Of a stretch of DNA of 64,000 nt, positions 26,252-34,901 are shown one piece after another. Position 1 is the first letter of the stretch; every line of letters begins with the position of its first letter. Origin of the DNA: an uncultured Parabacteroides sp. (lineage in GTDB: Bacteria; Bacteroidota; Bacteroidia; Bacteroidales; Tannerellaceae); contig CAKUZF010000011.1 in assembly GCA_934718155.1 (NCBI GenBank), positions 1 to 64,000 of the forward strand, given 5' to 3'. The notes under the pieces are model-generated. The model was not told the DNA's origin. It did not search any database and saw only the letters and a list, made by a program, of their open reading frames with translations. A program made the translations under genes and the position numbers.

Positions 26252-27025
26252 ATGATTGAGACTCAAGTTTCCAAAGGTATTATCAGTACCTATTTCGACA
26301 AACTCCAGCGTTGTCTGGATCTGGATGTGGCCATCGTAGGTGGTGGTCCCTCAGGTATCGTTGCCGCCTACTTCTTGGCGAAGGCTGGTTTGAAGGTGGC
26401 TCAGTTCGACCGTAAATTAGCTCCCGGCGGCGGTATGTGGGGCGGCGCCATGATGTTCAACCAAATCGTGATTCAGGAGGAGGCGATGGACATCGTGAAG
26501 GAGTTCGACATCAACTTCACCCCCTACACCGACGGACTCTACACGATCGACTCGGTAGAGAGTACCGCCTCATTGCTCTATCACGCCGTTCATGCGGGCG
26601 CGACCATCTTCAACTGCTACTCGGTAGAAGACGTGATCTTCAAGGAGAACCGGGTGAGTGGCGTGGTTGTCAACTGGACTCCGGTCTTGCGCGAGGGCAT
26701 GCACGTGGATCCGCTGAACATCTACGCGAAGTATGTGATCGACGGAACGGGCCACGACAGCGAGATGTGCCAGGTGGTAGCGCGCAAGAATGGCATCCGC
26801 TTAGACACCGCTACGGGCGACGTGATCGGCGAGCGTTCGATGGACGTGATCCAGGGCGAGAAGCAGGTCGTAGAGGGAACGAAGGAAATCTACCCAGGCT
26901 TGTATGTCTGCGGTATGGCCTCTTCAGCCGTTGGCGGTACGCCCCGTATGGGACCGATCTTCGGTGGTATGTTGCTCTCAGGCAAGAAGGTTGCAGACAC
27001 AATTATCGCAAAGTTGCGTAAATGA
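26252..27025 (+). CDS. Thi4-type sulfide-dependent ADP-thiazole synthase
   Basis: The 257-aa flavoprotein-like enzyme makes the thiazole half of thiamine from NAD, glycine and sulfide. The dinucleotide-binding AIVGGGPSG is at residues 27-35, followed by APGGGMWGGAMMFNQ. At the position of the suicidal cysteine of yeast Thi4 this protein has His151 in GMHVDP, as in the archaeal and anaerobic bacterial enzymes that turn over repeatedly with Fe(II) and free sulfide. No thiG, thiS, thiF or thiH is present in this operon, so Thi4 probably replaces them. It overlaps the next gene by 4 nt. Confidence 0.9.
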   Translation: MIETQVSKGIISTYFDKLQRCLDLDVAIVGGGPSGIVAAYFLAKAGLKVAQFDRKLAPGGGMWGGAMMFNQIVIQEEAMDIVKEFDINFTPYTDGLYTIDSVESTASLLYHAVHAGATIFNCYSVEDVIFKENRVSGVVVNWTPVLREGMHVDPLNIYAKYVIDGTGHDSEMCQVVARKNGIRLDTATGDVIGERSMDVIQGEKQVVEGTKEIYPGLYVCGMASSAVGGTPRMGPIFGGMLLSGKKVADTIIAKLRK

Positions 27026-27657
27026 AATGGATTGTAATCACCTCTCCCGACGCTATGCCGGGAGAGGCTTTTTTTATTGATCGGCTCTTCCATGAGGGGC
27101 TCGACCTGTTGCACCTGCGCAAGCCCGAAGCCGACGAAGAGACCTATGCGCGCCTGATTGAGGCGATTCCCGAAACGTGGCACCACAGGTTAGTGTTGCA
27201 CGACCACTTCGAGCTGACCCATCGCTATGCCTTGCATGGAATCCACCTGAACCGACGCCATCCGGAAGCCCCTGCGGGTTTCAGCGGCAGCTGCTCCGCC
27301 TCGTGCCACAGCTTCGAGGAGGTGGCCCAGAAGAAAAGCAGTTGCGACTACCTCTTCCTTAGCCCAATCTTCAACAGCATCTCCAAGCAGGGGTATGAGG
27401 CGGCCTTTACGCCCAAGGCACTGCAAGAGGCGGCCCGAAAGGGATTGATCGACAGCCAAGTCGTGGCCTTAGGGGGCATCACGCTGGAGCGCATCCAGCA
27501 GCTTCACGATTGGCACTTCGGAGGGGCCGCCTTCTTAGGCGACATCTGGCAACGGATGAACGACCCCCATGTCTCCACCTACCTCTCCGCCCTGCGCAAG
27601 CGGCTATCCCGCTTCCAAAGCTGCCAAGAGTTGAAGAGGTTTTGCCACAACACGTAG
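27022..27657 (+). CDS. ThiE/TenI-like protein (second thiamine-phosphate-synthase paralogue)
   Basis: The 211-aa TIM-barrel protein resembles ThiE/TenI: LHLRKPEADEETY near residue 30, IHLNRRHPEAP, SCHSFEEVAQ, the SPIFNSISKQGY loop and VALGGITLERIQQLHDWHFGGAAFLGDIW. It lacks the full pyrophosphate-contacting set seen in the thiE of this operon, so it may be a TenI-like thiazole aromatase or an auxiliary synthase. The start overlaps the Thi4 gene by 4 nt. Its last 79 bp overlap the 3' end of the transporter gene on the other strand. Membership of the family is clear; the exact reaction is not. Confidence 0.8.
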   Translation: MKWIVITSPDAMPGEAFFIDRLFHEGLDLLHLRKPEADEETYARLIEAIPETWHHRLVLHDHFELTHRYALHGIHLNRRHPEAPAGFSGSCSASCHSFEEVAQKKSSCDYLFLSPIFNSISKQGYEAAFTPKALQEAARKGLIDSQVVALGGITLERIQQLHDWHFGGAAFLGDIWQRMNDPHVSTYLSALRKRLSRFQSCQELKRFCHNT

Positions 27658-28538
27658 CTTCCCGGTCCGACGGAGGAGAGCGGATTCAGATAGGTATAGG
27701 CCATCCAGATGGCTAAAACCGTGTTCTTCTGTCCTAAGGCCTGGCCCGCACTGATGCGGTCGTCGTAGGCCGACCCAATGCGTTTGCCCAAGAAAAACTG
27801 GATCACACAGGTGATCAATCCTGCCAAGGCAATCCAAAGCTCCACCATCGGCTCGGCCTCGCTGTTGCAAAGCGAACGAACCGTCTGTCCCGTCACGATG
27901 GCCAATGCCACAGCCCATAAGTAGAACGCCACACCGGTGTAGCGAAGGAGCCAAGCATGGACAGGCTTCAGCAGGTAGCGCAGCAAGCAGGCCACAAAGA
28001 AGGGACACAACAACAGCGGGAACACCTTGCTTAGAATCAGCAAGAAGGCGGAGAAGAAACTCAGATCGGCGTGAGGCTCGACCAACGGGAAGAGCAGCGG
28101 AACCGTCACGGCCGCCAGGAGATTGGAGAGCAACGTGTAGGTGGTCAGGCTCGAAGCACTTCCACCCAACTTCCCGGTGATGACCGCCGCAGCCGTGGCC
28201 GTGGGGCAGATAAAGCAGACCATGGCCGCCTCTAACACAATCTGCTGCTCTATGCTGACAGGAAGCAGCAGCAAGGCCGCCGCCAGACCACAAGTGGCGA
28301 CTGTCTGGATCAGCAAGAGCCAGCCGTGCCAAGGCGAAGGCAAGAGCTCGCGGGGACTGATTTTGCAAAACGTCAGCAACAGCTGGGCAAAAATCAAACT
28401 GGGAGTGAGATAACCTATTGCGGAATAAATCAGGGGTTTCGCTGGATTAAGCGCCTCGACATGCGCAAAAAAAAGATAGACCGACATGCCCATCCACATG
28501 GAGATGGGCAATGTCCAGGTCTTGATAAACTTCAACAC
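27579..28538 (-). CDS. Bile acid:sodium symporter (BASS)-family transporter
   Basis: The 319-aa membrane protein has about nine or ten helices and the conserved C-terminal GQALGQKNTVLAIWMAYTYL segment followed by NPLSSVGPGSYVLWQN, plus FICPTATAAAVITGKLGG in the first half. BASS transporters carry organic anions; related forms in thiamine operons have been proposed to move thiamine precursors. The first codon is GTG at 28536-28538; the first ATG is residue 14. Convergent with the thiamine operon, it overlaps the ThiE/TenI-like gene tail to tail by 79 bp, and that overlap encodes its basic C-terminal tail. Confidence 0.82.
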   Translation of the reverse strand: MLKFIKTWTLPISMWMGMSVYLFFAHVEALNPAKPLIYSAIGYLTPSLIFAQLLLTFCKISPRELLPSPWHGWLLLIQTVATCGLAAALLLLPVSIEQQIVLEAAMVCFICPTATAAAVITGKLGGSASSLTTYTLLSNLLAAVTVPLLFPLVEPHADLSFFSAFLLILSKVFPLLLCPFFVACLLRYLLKPVHAWLLRYTGVAFYLWAVALAIVTGQTVRSLCNSEAEPMVELWIALAGLITCVIQFFLGKRIGSAYDDRISAGQALGQKNTVLAIWMAYTYLNPLSSVGPGSYVLWQNLFNSWQLWKRDSRLRRAER

Positions 28539-28607
28539 GGAAGAAAGAGTTTTGAATAATGAATAATTATCCGCCTCCGCCCTGCTCAGAACGGAAGCGG
28601 CTATTTA

Positions 28608-30596
28608 TCAACGCAACGGAACATACTGCACAAAGGCCTCGATCGCCTCGTAGGCAGCCAATCCCAACTGACGATACAGTTCGGCGGTTGCGCGGTTGCG
28701 ATCTTCGGCACGTTGCCAGAAGAGACGCTCATCGTCGCCCAGATAGGGTGCGCTCTCGGCCTGCGACTGATGTTTCAAGATGGCGTTACGCTTGAAGCGC
28801 AACTCCTCGGGACTGATCGGAACGGCCATCTCGATATGGTCCATCTCCCACTCCGCCCAAGCGCCACGGTACATCCACACCCGGCAGTTGCGCATCCATT
28901 CCTCATCCTTCACCTCGTCGATCGCCGCCAGCACCGCATCCAAGCAGACCTTGTGCGTTCCGTGCGGATCGGCCAAGTCGCCCGCAACGAACATCTCATC
29001 CGGTTTGATCTCGAGCAGCAACGCCTTCACGATGTCTTTATCAACCTCGCCCAGCGGGTTCTTCTTCACCAAGCCGGTCTCGTAGAAGGGCAAATCCAAG
29101 AAGTGGACATTCTCATCCTTCACGCCCGAATAGCGACAGGCATGACGCGCCTCCTCGCGACGAATCGTGCCCTTCATGAAAAGCACCTCCTTACGCTCGG
29201 GCTCTCCATTCTCCACCTTCTCATAGCGCAGGTAGTTGATGATCTCCGTCGCCTTCTCAGGGATAGTGGAATCGTTCGGAAGATAACGAGAGGCCACATC
29301 GCAGAGGTATTCGCAATAGCGGATTACCTCCTCGTCGCCCACGGCGATATTGCCCGAGGTTTCGTAGGCTACATGCACGTCGTGATGCTGGTCGCACAAA
29401 CGACGCAAGGTGCCACCCATAGAGATCACGTCGTCGTCGGGATGCGGACTAAACACAACCACCTTCTTCGGATAGGGCAAAGCGCGCTCCGGACGACTGG
29501 AGTCGTCGGCATTCGGTTTACCTCCCGGCCAACCCGTAATCGTGTGCTGGATATCGTTGAAGATCTTGATGTTCACATTATAGGCTGAGCCATAGAGCGC
29601 CAACAACTCGCCCAAGCCATGCTCGCTATAATCCTTGTTGGTCAGCTTCAAGATAGGCTTACCCGTCAGCTGACACAACCAAACGATGGCCCGACGAATC
29701 AACTTGTTGTCCCACTCGCAACTGGTCACCAACCAAGGATGGCTGATGCGGGTCAGCTGGCAAGCCGCGGAAAGGTCGATCACAACCTTGGCGTTCGGGT
29801 GGTTCTGCAAATAGCCCGAGGGCACCGCATCGCTCGCCTTCTCCTCGACCGTCTCACGCACAATGTGAGCCTTATCCTCGCCCCATGCCATCAAGATCAC
29901 ATTGCGGGCGTTCATCATCGTAGAGACGCCCATCGTGATCACACCCGCTGGCAACGCCTCTTCCGAAGCGAAGGTGCGAGCGGCCTCTTTGCGAGCGGCC
30001 CCTTCGAGCAGCACCATACGGGTGCGAGAGTTCAACGAGGCACCTGCGGTGTTAAACATCACATTGCTCGAACTACCTATGCCCAACAACATGCAGTCGA
30101 TACCGCCTACCGCTTGGATCTGCTCCTCATACTGACGGCAGAAATCCAAGATCGCCTCCTTCGGCATCGTCGCCTCGGGACAATGAATCTGGGCCGAATC
30201 GATGTCTACATGATCCAACAGTTCCTGCTTGATGCGCGCCAAGTTGCCATTGGCGGAATTGGTCAACGGATAGAACTCAAACTCCACGAAGACCGTCACG
30301 TTCTGGAAGCTCAATTGCTCCTCCTTGTGCATACGGACCAACTCTTTATAAACACCCAGCGGAGAGCGACCGCCCGGCAACGACAACACAAACGGTTTGC
30401 CTATCGCCTGCTTGCGGCGAATCTGAGTCGCTATGTCGCGTGCAATGGCCTGCGACCCCTCCTCCATGGACTCATAAATTTGGGTAGGGATCTTCTCCAA
30501 ACGGGTCAATACGGAGTGCTCGAACGCATTCTCCGGACGATAATACTTTAAAGGAATACGCGTCAGCGTAATCTGTGAACTCAAGTTTGTTCTCAT
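28608..30596 (-). CDS. nagB: NagB-like domain fused to LmbE/PIG-L deacetylase domain; deaminase site degenerate
   Basis: This 662-aa protein joins a glucosamine-6-phosphate isomerase/deaminase-fold domain (about 20-290) to an LmbE/PIG-L domain (about 375-655) with the zinc motif HPDDD (385-389) and ETSGN. The fusion is standard in Bacteroidales. Compared with E. coli NagB, all four catalytic positions are changed: Asp72 aligns with Phe106, Asp141 with Ser176, His143 with Asn178, and Glu148 with Thr183 (GIGSSSNVMFNTAG). The deaminase half is therefore probably inactive, perhaps a sugar-phosphate sensor, while the LmbE half keeps its metal ligands. Automatic annotation would call it nagB. It lies 30 bp after the nagA pair in the same operon. 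Confidence 0.85.
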   Translation of the reverse strand: MRTNLSSQITLTRIPLKYYRPENAFEHSVLTRLEKIPTQIYESMEEGSQAIARDIATQIRRKQAIGKPFVLSLPGGRSPLGVYKELVRMHKEEQLSFQNVTVFVEFEFYPLTNSANGNLARIKQELLDHVDIDSAQIHCPEATMPKEAILDFCRQYEEQIQAVGGIDCMLLGIGSSSNVMFNTAGASLNSRTRMVLLEGAARKEAARTFASEEALPAGVITMGVSTMMNARNVILMAWGEDKAHIVRETVEEKASDAVPSGYLQNHPNAKVVIDLSAACQLTRISHPWLVTSCEWDNKLIRRAIVWLCQLTGKPILKLTNKDYSEHGLGELLALYGSAYNVNIKIFNDIQHTITGWPGGKPNADDSSRPERALPYPKKVVVFSPHPDDDVISMGGTLRRLCDQHHDVHVAYETSGNIAVGDEEVIRYCEYLCDVASRYLPNDSTIPEKATEIINYLRYEKVENGEPERKEVLFMKGTIRREEARHACRYSGVKDENVHFLDLPFYETGLVKKNPLGEVDKDIVKALLLEIKPDEMFVAGDLADPHGTHKVCLDAVLAAIDEVKDEEWMRNCRVWMYRGAWAEWEMDHIEMAVPISPEELRFKRNAILKHQSQAESAPYLGDDERLFWQRAEDRNRATAELYRQLGLAAYEAIEAFVQYVPLR

Positions 30597-30626
30597 AGAT
30601 AGTTCTGCAATTAGAATGAAACAATA

Positions 30627-31805
30627 TCAGGCACCCTTCTCAAGTTGGTTGGTGCCGGGCACTATAAACCCGTTTTTCCAAACCGAACGGATGCGCTGCT
30701 CTTTATCTAAAATCAGGATGTTGGCATCCTTACCACGCTCCAAGGTACCTACCCTGTCGATCACACCCATCAAACGAGCAGGCGTCTCGGAGGCCATACG
30801 AATCGCATCGGCCAAGGGGATGTCGGCTTTCTGCACCACGGTGCGTACCAAATCGTCGGTCATCGCGATACTGCCTACCAACGAAGAGTGATCAGCCAAT
30901 TTGCAAACGCCATCCTCGATGATCAAACGCGGATCGTTCAACTTCGGATTGGGTAGACCCGCACAGGCCATGCTGTCGGTCACCAAGCAGGTGCGCTCGA
31001 CACCCTTCAACTTATAAACCAGGCGAAGGATCGTAGGAGGCAGGTGACGGCCATCGGCAATCACCTCGACAGTCATCGGGTCGATCAAGAAGACACTCTC
31101 GACCGTTCCCTCATATTTATACTCACGACGCTTGTGGAAACCAGGCATAGCATTATAGAAATGAGCCGCGTGGGTAAAGCCAGCCGCATAGGCCTTCTTG
31201 ACATCCTCATACTCCGCCTCAGTGTGCGAAAGCGATGCCATGATGCCATGAGCCGTCAGGTAGCGGGCGAAATCGAGCGCTCCCGGAATCTCCGGGCTCG
31301 CATCCCAACGACGGATGCAGTGCACACGCTCCAGCAAGGCCCTATAGTCGGCCGCATTCGCCTCATTCACCTGATCAATAAAGAGGCTTGCCGCCATCTT
31401 CGGATTCAAATAGGGACCCTCAATGTGCATACCCATGACAGGGCTATTGGAATCGGCCGCCATGACCTCTTCGCAGACCGCGGCCGCACGCTCAATCGTA
31501 TTCAAATCGGGGGCTACAATGGTGGGGAAGAGACTGGTCGCGCCATGCTGCATGTGCATCCGTGCCGCTCCTTCGAACGCCTCTTTTGTGCAGTCGACGA
31601 AATCATAACCACCACCGCCTTGCAGATTCATCGCCACAAAACCCGGCACAATATCCATGCCTTTCGCATCGATCATCTCAGCACCGATCACGGCCAACTC
31701 ACTATTGGTCACCTCCAATATCTTGCCATCAGAGATTAACACCGATCCATCCTTCATCCAACCTTGTGGAGTTAAGATACGTCCATTTGTTATCTGTGTC
31801 AGCAT
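30627..31805 (-). CDS. nagA: N-acetylglucosamine-6-phosphate deacetylase paralogue, NLQ-type metal site
   Basis: The 392-aa amidohydrolase-fold protein keeps Glu129 (HIEGPYLN), His194 (SHTEAEYED), His215 (HAAHFYNAMPG) and catalytic Asp277 (VTDSMACAG). The first metal motif, HxH in many amidohydrolases, is Asn60-Leu-Gln62. E. coli NagA has Gln-Leu-Asn there and uses one metal, so this copy resembles the single-metal type with the two residues swapped. The ATG at 31803-31805 gives the same start (MLTQI) as the upstream paralogue; a TTG at 31811 is rejected. It follows that paralogue by 6 nt, a clear tandem duplication. Confidence 0.88.
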   Translation of the reverse strand: MLTQITNGRILTPQGWMKDGSVLISDGKILEVTNSELAVIGAEMIDAKGMDIVPGFVAMNLQGGGGYDFVDCTKEAFEGAARMHMQHGATSLFPTIVAPDLNTIERAAAVCEEVMAADSNSPVMGMHIEGPYLNPKMAASLFIDQVNEANAADYRALLERVHCIRRWDASPEIPGALDFARYLTAHGIMASLSHTEAEYEDVKKAYAAGFTHAAHFYNAMPGFHKRREYKYEGTVESVFLIDPMTVEVIADGRHLPPTILRLVYKLKGVERTCLVTDSMACAGLPNPKLNDPRLIIEDGVCKLADHSSLVGSIAMTDDLVRTVVQKADIPLADAIRMASETPARLMGVIDRVGTLERGKDANILILDKEQRIRSVWKNGFIVPGTNQLEKGA

Positions 31806-31811
31806 ATTCAA

Positions 31812-32978
31812 TTAAAATAAAGTGTTTGCCTCTTCAACTAAATTACCCATGCTCCACACGGCACGAACCTGCAGCTCCTTGTCGAGCAAAACAATATCCG
31901 CGTCCTTGCCTCGCTGCAGGGAGCCCTTACGATCGTATACGCCCATGATGCGCGCGGGAGTCTCCGAACCCATGCGGATCGCATCCTCCAAGGGAACCTC
32001 GGCCTTCTGCACCATCGTGCGGATCAAGCGATCCCATGTGGCAATACTTCCTGCCAAAGCGGAGCGATCGGCCAACTTACATACGCCATCCTCGATAATC
32101 ACACGGGGGTCGAAAGCCGTTTGGCTGTCGCTGGCCGCGCAGGCCAAGGCATCCGTGATCAAACAGGTGCGCTCGACGCCCTTAATCTTATAGACCAAAC
32201 GCAAGATCGTTGGAGGCACATGAATACCATCGGCCACCACCTCGACGGTCATTGGGTCGATCAGATAGATACTCTCAACGGTTCCTTCGTATTTATACTC
32301 GCGACGTTTGTGGAATCCCGGCATCGCATTATAGAAATGAGTAGCATGCTTATAGCCGGCTTCGAAAGCGGTGGAGATGTCTTCATACTCCGCCTGTGTA
32401 TGGCCTACCGAGGCCAACACGCCTTTCGAGGTGATATACTTACCAAACTGCATGGCGCCCGGCAGCTCAGGAGCCGCATCCCAGCGCTTGATGCAATGGG
32501 TCTCTTCCAACAAGGGGATATATTCTTCGGGATCGGGATTCTTGATGTTCTCAGGCAACTGGCCGCCAGCCATCTTCATATTAAAGTAATGGCCCTCCAG
32601 GTGCAATCCTAACACGGGGCTGTTTTTCTCGGCCATCAACTTCTCGGTGGTAGCCGCCGCCGCACGGATCATCGGTATCGTAGAGGAAGAGAGCGTGGGG
32701 AAGATACTGGTCGTTCCATAACGCATATGGGCCGCAACCGCCGCACGAAACGCCTCTTCTGTTCCCTCCATAAAGTCGCGACCGCCACCACCATGGGCAT
32801 GAATCTCGACACCTCCGGGCACGATATACATGCCTCTCGCATCAATCAACTTAGCCCCGATGACGGCCAAGTCGCAATTTGTCACTTCTAATATTTTCCC
32901 ATCTGAAATCAACACGGAGCCATCTCTTAGCCAGCCTTGTGGCGTAAGAATTACTCCGTTGATAATCTGTGTCAACAT
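31812..32978 (-). CDS. nagA: N-acetylglucosamine-6-phosphate deacetylase, HxH-type metal site
   Basis: The 388-aa enzyme removes the acetyl group from GlcNAc-6-phosphate. It has His60-Ala-His62 (IHAHGGGG), LEGHYFN, GHTQAEYED, THFYNAMPGFHKRRE and TDALACA, the full two-metal set seen in B. subtilis-type NagA. It is first in the operon, downstream of a -7 box overlapped by a perfect 16-bp palindrome. The next gene is a diverged copy of it (about 60 percent identical by eye), lacking the HxH pair. Confidence 0.92.
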   Translation of the reverse strand: MLTQIINGVILTPQGWLRDGSVLISDGKILEVTNCDLAVIGAKLIDARGMYIVPGGVEIHAHGGGGRDFMEGTEEAFRAAVAAHMRYGTTSIFPTLSSSTIPMIRAAAATTEKLMAEKNSPVLGLHLEGHYFNMKMAGGQLPENIKNPDPEEYIPLLEETHCIKRWDAAPELPGAMQFGKYITSKGVLASVGHTQAEYEDISTAFEAGYKHATHFYNAMPGFHKRREYKYEGTVESIYLIDPMTVEVVADGIHVPPTILRLVYKIKGVERTCLITDALACAASDSQTAFDPRVIIEDGVCKLADRSALAGSIATWDRLIRTMVQKAEVPLEDAIRMGSETPARIMGVYDRKGSLQRGKDADIVLLDKELQVRAVWSMGNLVEEANTLF

Positions 32979-33015
32979 GCTATCTCTCTTTTAAAGTTTT
33001 TGCTTTTTAACGGAA

Positions 33016-33032
33016 CAAAAGTAATTACTTTT
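33016..33032 (-). promoter_or_regulatory. Promoter -7 box overlapped by a 16-bp perfect palindrome (candidate nag operator)
   Basis: The minus-strand TACTTTTG (plus 33016-33023) is an exact TAnnTTTG -7 box 38 bp upstream of nagA. AAAAGTAATTACTTTT (33017-33032) is a perfect palindrome covering the box. A dimeric repressor binding there would block RNA polymerase. No regulator gene is adjacent. Confidence 0.5.
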
Positions 33033-33077
33033 CATGAAACAGACAGCATGTAAACCATTATTTAATCCATAAAACAG

Positions 33078-34850
33078 TTATTCACTGCTTCGGAAAGCAT
33101 ACAAGGTCATCTTTTGATGTAATTCTTGCAAAGAATGCTCGGAGGTGGTCAGCAGTTCGAAGGTGTATTTCTCGGCATAACGCTGCTTGATCTGCTCCAT
33201 ATCCTGTTCGCCCGCTACGAAATAGCCCGAAGCGGGCTGGGCGTTGTCTAAATCGTGGAAACAGTTCCCCAAGTAGAAGTTCAAGCCATACAGATTGCGG
33301 AAATGACGCAAATCGTTCACCACAAAGATATTCTCCTTCGTCAACGGATAGTCTTGCTTGATGCGTGCGGCGAAAGCCTTGGCCGATTGCCCATGGCGAT
33401 AAGCGGGCATCACCACGCCATCCACCAGCAGGTGTACGGTGAAGGTCAATAATATCGTAGCATAAAGCATCTTGATGTTGATCTTTTTAAACAGCTGATA
33501 ATAGAGCGTCAGCAAGGCAAAAAGGTTGACCGCCAAAATGCCCCATGTGCAACCATCGGGGTGGGCAAATCGCTCGGCAACCAATCCAACCGCATAGAGC
33601 AAGCTCTCCTTTTGCGTGAAAGAGCCCACCAGCGCTACCGGATCGACCGCTCCCGCCATTACCAACACAAGACCTACGAACACCACTGTGACCAAAGCCG
33701 CCAGAAAAGCCGCGAAACAGCGGGTGCAACGCGTGCGATACTCCGTGATATAAAGTGCGTATTGCGCCAAGAACAGCGCGATAAAAGGATAGGCGGGCAT
33801 CAGATAAACACTGCGTTTGCTCGACGGAATGGTATAGAAGAAGAGAATGCAGACTAAAGCCACTAAGCTGAAGAGACGCACTTTCTCCATGCTCCTGATG
33901 CGTTGCCACATCCGCTGGCAACAGGCCTTCAGACCGCCTGTCGGCAGAACCGACTTATCCAACCCAAAGAGAGAGAAAAGGAAGAAGACTGTCCACGGAG
34001 CGAAGCCAGCCGCCAAGGTCATGAAGTTGTACCACGCCCCATTCTCATGACCCAATTCGTAAGGAATGTCGGTCGTGCTCAAATGGAAGAAACGGCCAAA
34101 GTTCTCCGCAAAGACCAACTCCAAGAAGTCGTCACCGCCTTGTCGCCAAGCGGCTATGTACCAAAGCGAAGGTAAGAACAACGACGAGAAGCCGGCATAA
34201 AAGACCGCCTTGGCAATCGTGCGCCAAGGGTATTTGCCCAACATCAACAGATAAACCGCGAAGACAAAGAGCGGAAGCACGATGCCTACCGGCCCCTTGG
34301 TCAGCACCGCACAGCCCAAGAGCAACGGGATAACCACAGGAAGCCCCTTCAACTCCAGCTGCTCCTCCCAGCGATAAAGCTGGAAAAGGCCCAAGACCAT
34401 AAAGGTGGTCAGCAGCATATCCACACGAGTGGTCATGGCCGCCCGATGGATCTCAACGCAGGTGATCAATAGCAACGTAGCGATAAAGGCCTCATGAAAG
34501 CGAGTGATTCGCCGTCCGAAAAAGAGCAGCACAAAGCCAATCAGCGTGGTGAAGGCCAAGGCCGACGGGAGACGGGAGGTAAACTCCGTTACCTCGCCAG
34601 CCGGCAATGAGCAGGCCGCCATCAGCCAATGAGCCATGGGAGGCTTAAAAGCAAACTCGTCTGCATAGGTCTGTGGCAAAACCCAGTTGCCGGTCTCCAG
34701 CATAGAGATGGCCACTGCCGCCTCGCGAGGCTCTCCCTTCGTTGAGAAATCGCCCATGCCAATCCAAGGCAAAACAGACAGCAGACAGATCATCACAATC
34801 ATCGTAACAGGCTTCTGTAGATATAGATATTGAAGTGTAGGTGTTCGCAT
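33078..34850 (-). CDS. GT39/ArnT-like membrane glycosyltransferase
   Basis: The 590-aa protein has a large N-terminal membrane part with about 12 helices and the periplasmic-loop signature of GT-C enzymes: GDFSTKGEPREAAVAISMLE near residue 32, containing the acidic catalytic pair, and FAFKPPMAHWLMAAC. The C-terminal 110 residues form a soluble domain. Such enzymes use polyprenyl-phosphate sugars to modify lipid A, lipids or proteins. The sugar and acceptor cannot be told from sequence. It stands alone, convergent with nothing and 51 bp from the DUF4435 ATPase. Confidence 0.85.
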   Translation of the reverse strand: MRTPTLQYLYLQKPVTMIVMICLLSVLPWIGMGDFSTKGEPREAAVAISMLETGNWVLPQTYADEFAFKPPMAHWLMAACSLPAGEVTEFTSRLPSALAFTTLIGFVLLFFGRRITRFHEAFIATLLLITCVEIHRAAMTTRVDMLLTTFMVLGLFQLYRWEEQLELKGLPVVIPLLLGCAVLTKGPVGIVLPLFVFAVYLLMLGKYPWRTIAKAVFYAGFSSLFLPSLWYIAAWRQGGDDFLELVFAENFGRFFHLSTTDIPYELGHENGAWYNFMTLAAGFAPWTVFFLFSLFGLDKSVLPTGGLKACCQRMWQRIRSMEKVRLFSLVALVCILFFYTIPSSKRSVYLMPAYPFIALFLAQYALYITEYRTRCTRCFAAFLAALVTVVFVGLVLVMAGAVDPVALVGSFTQKESLLYAVGLVAERFAHPDGCTWGILAVNLFALLTLYYQLFKKINIKMLYATILLTFTVHLLVDGVVMPAYRHGQSAKAFAARIKQDYPLTKENIFVVNDLRHFRNLYGLNFYLGNCFHDLDNAQPASGYFVAGEQDMEQIKQRYAEKYTFELLTTSEHSLQELHQKMTLYAFRSSE

Positions 34851-34901
34851 AACTTTATGATATAAACTCTATTTTGATAAACTAAACAATAAAATTCCCT
34901 T

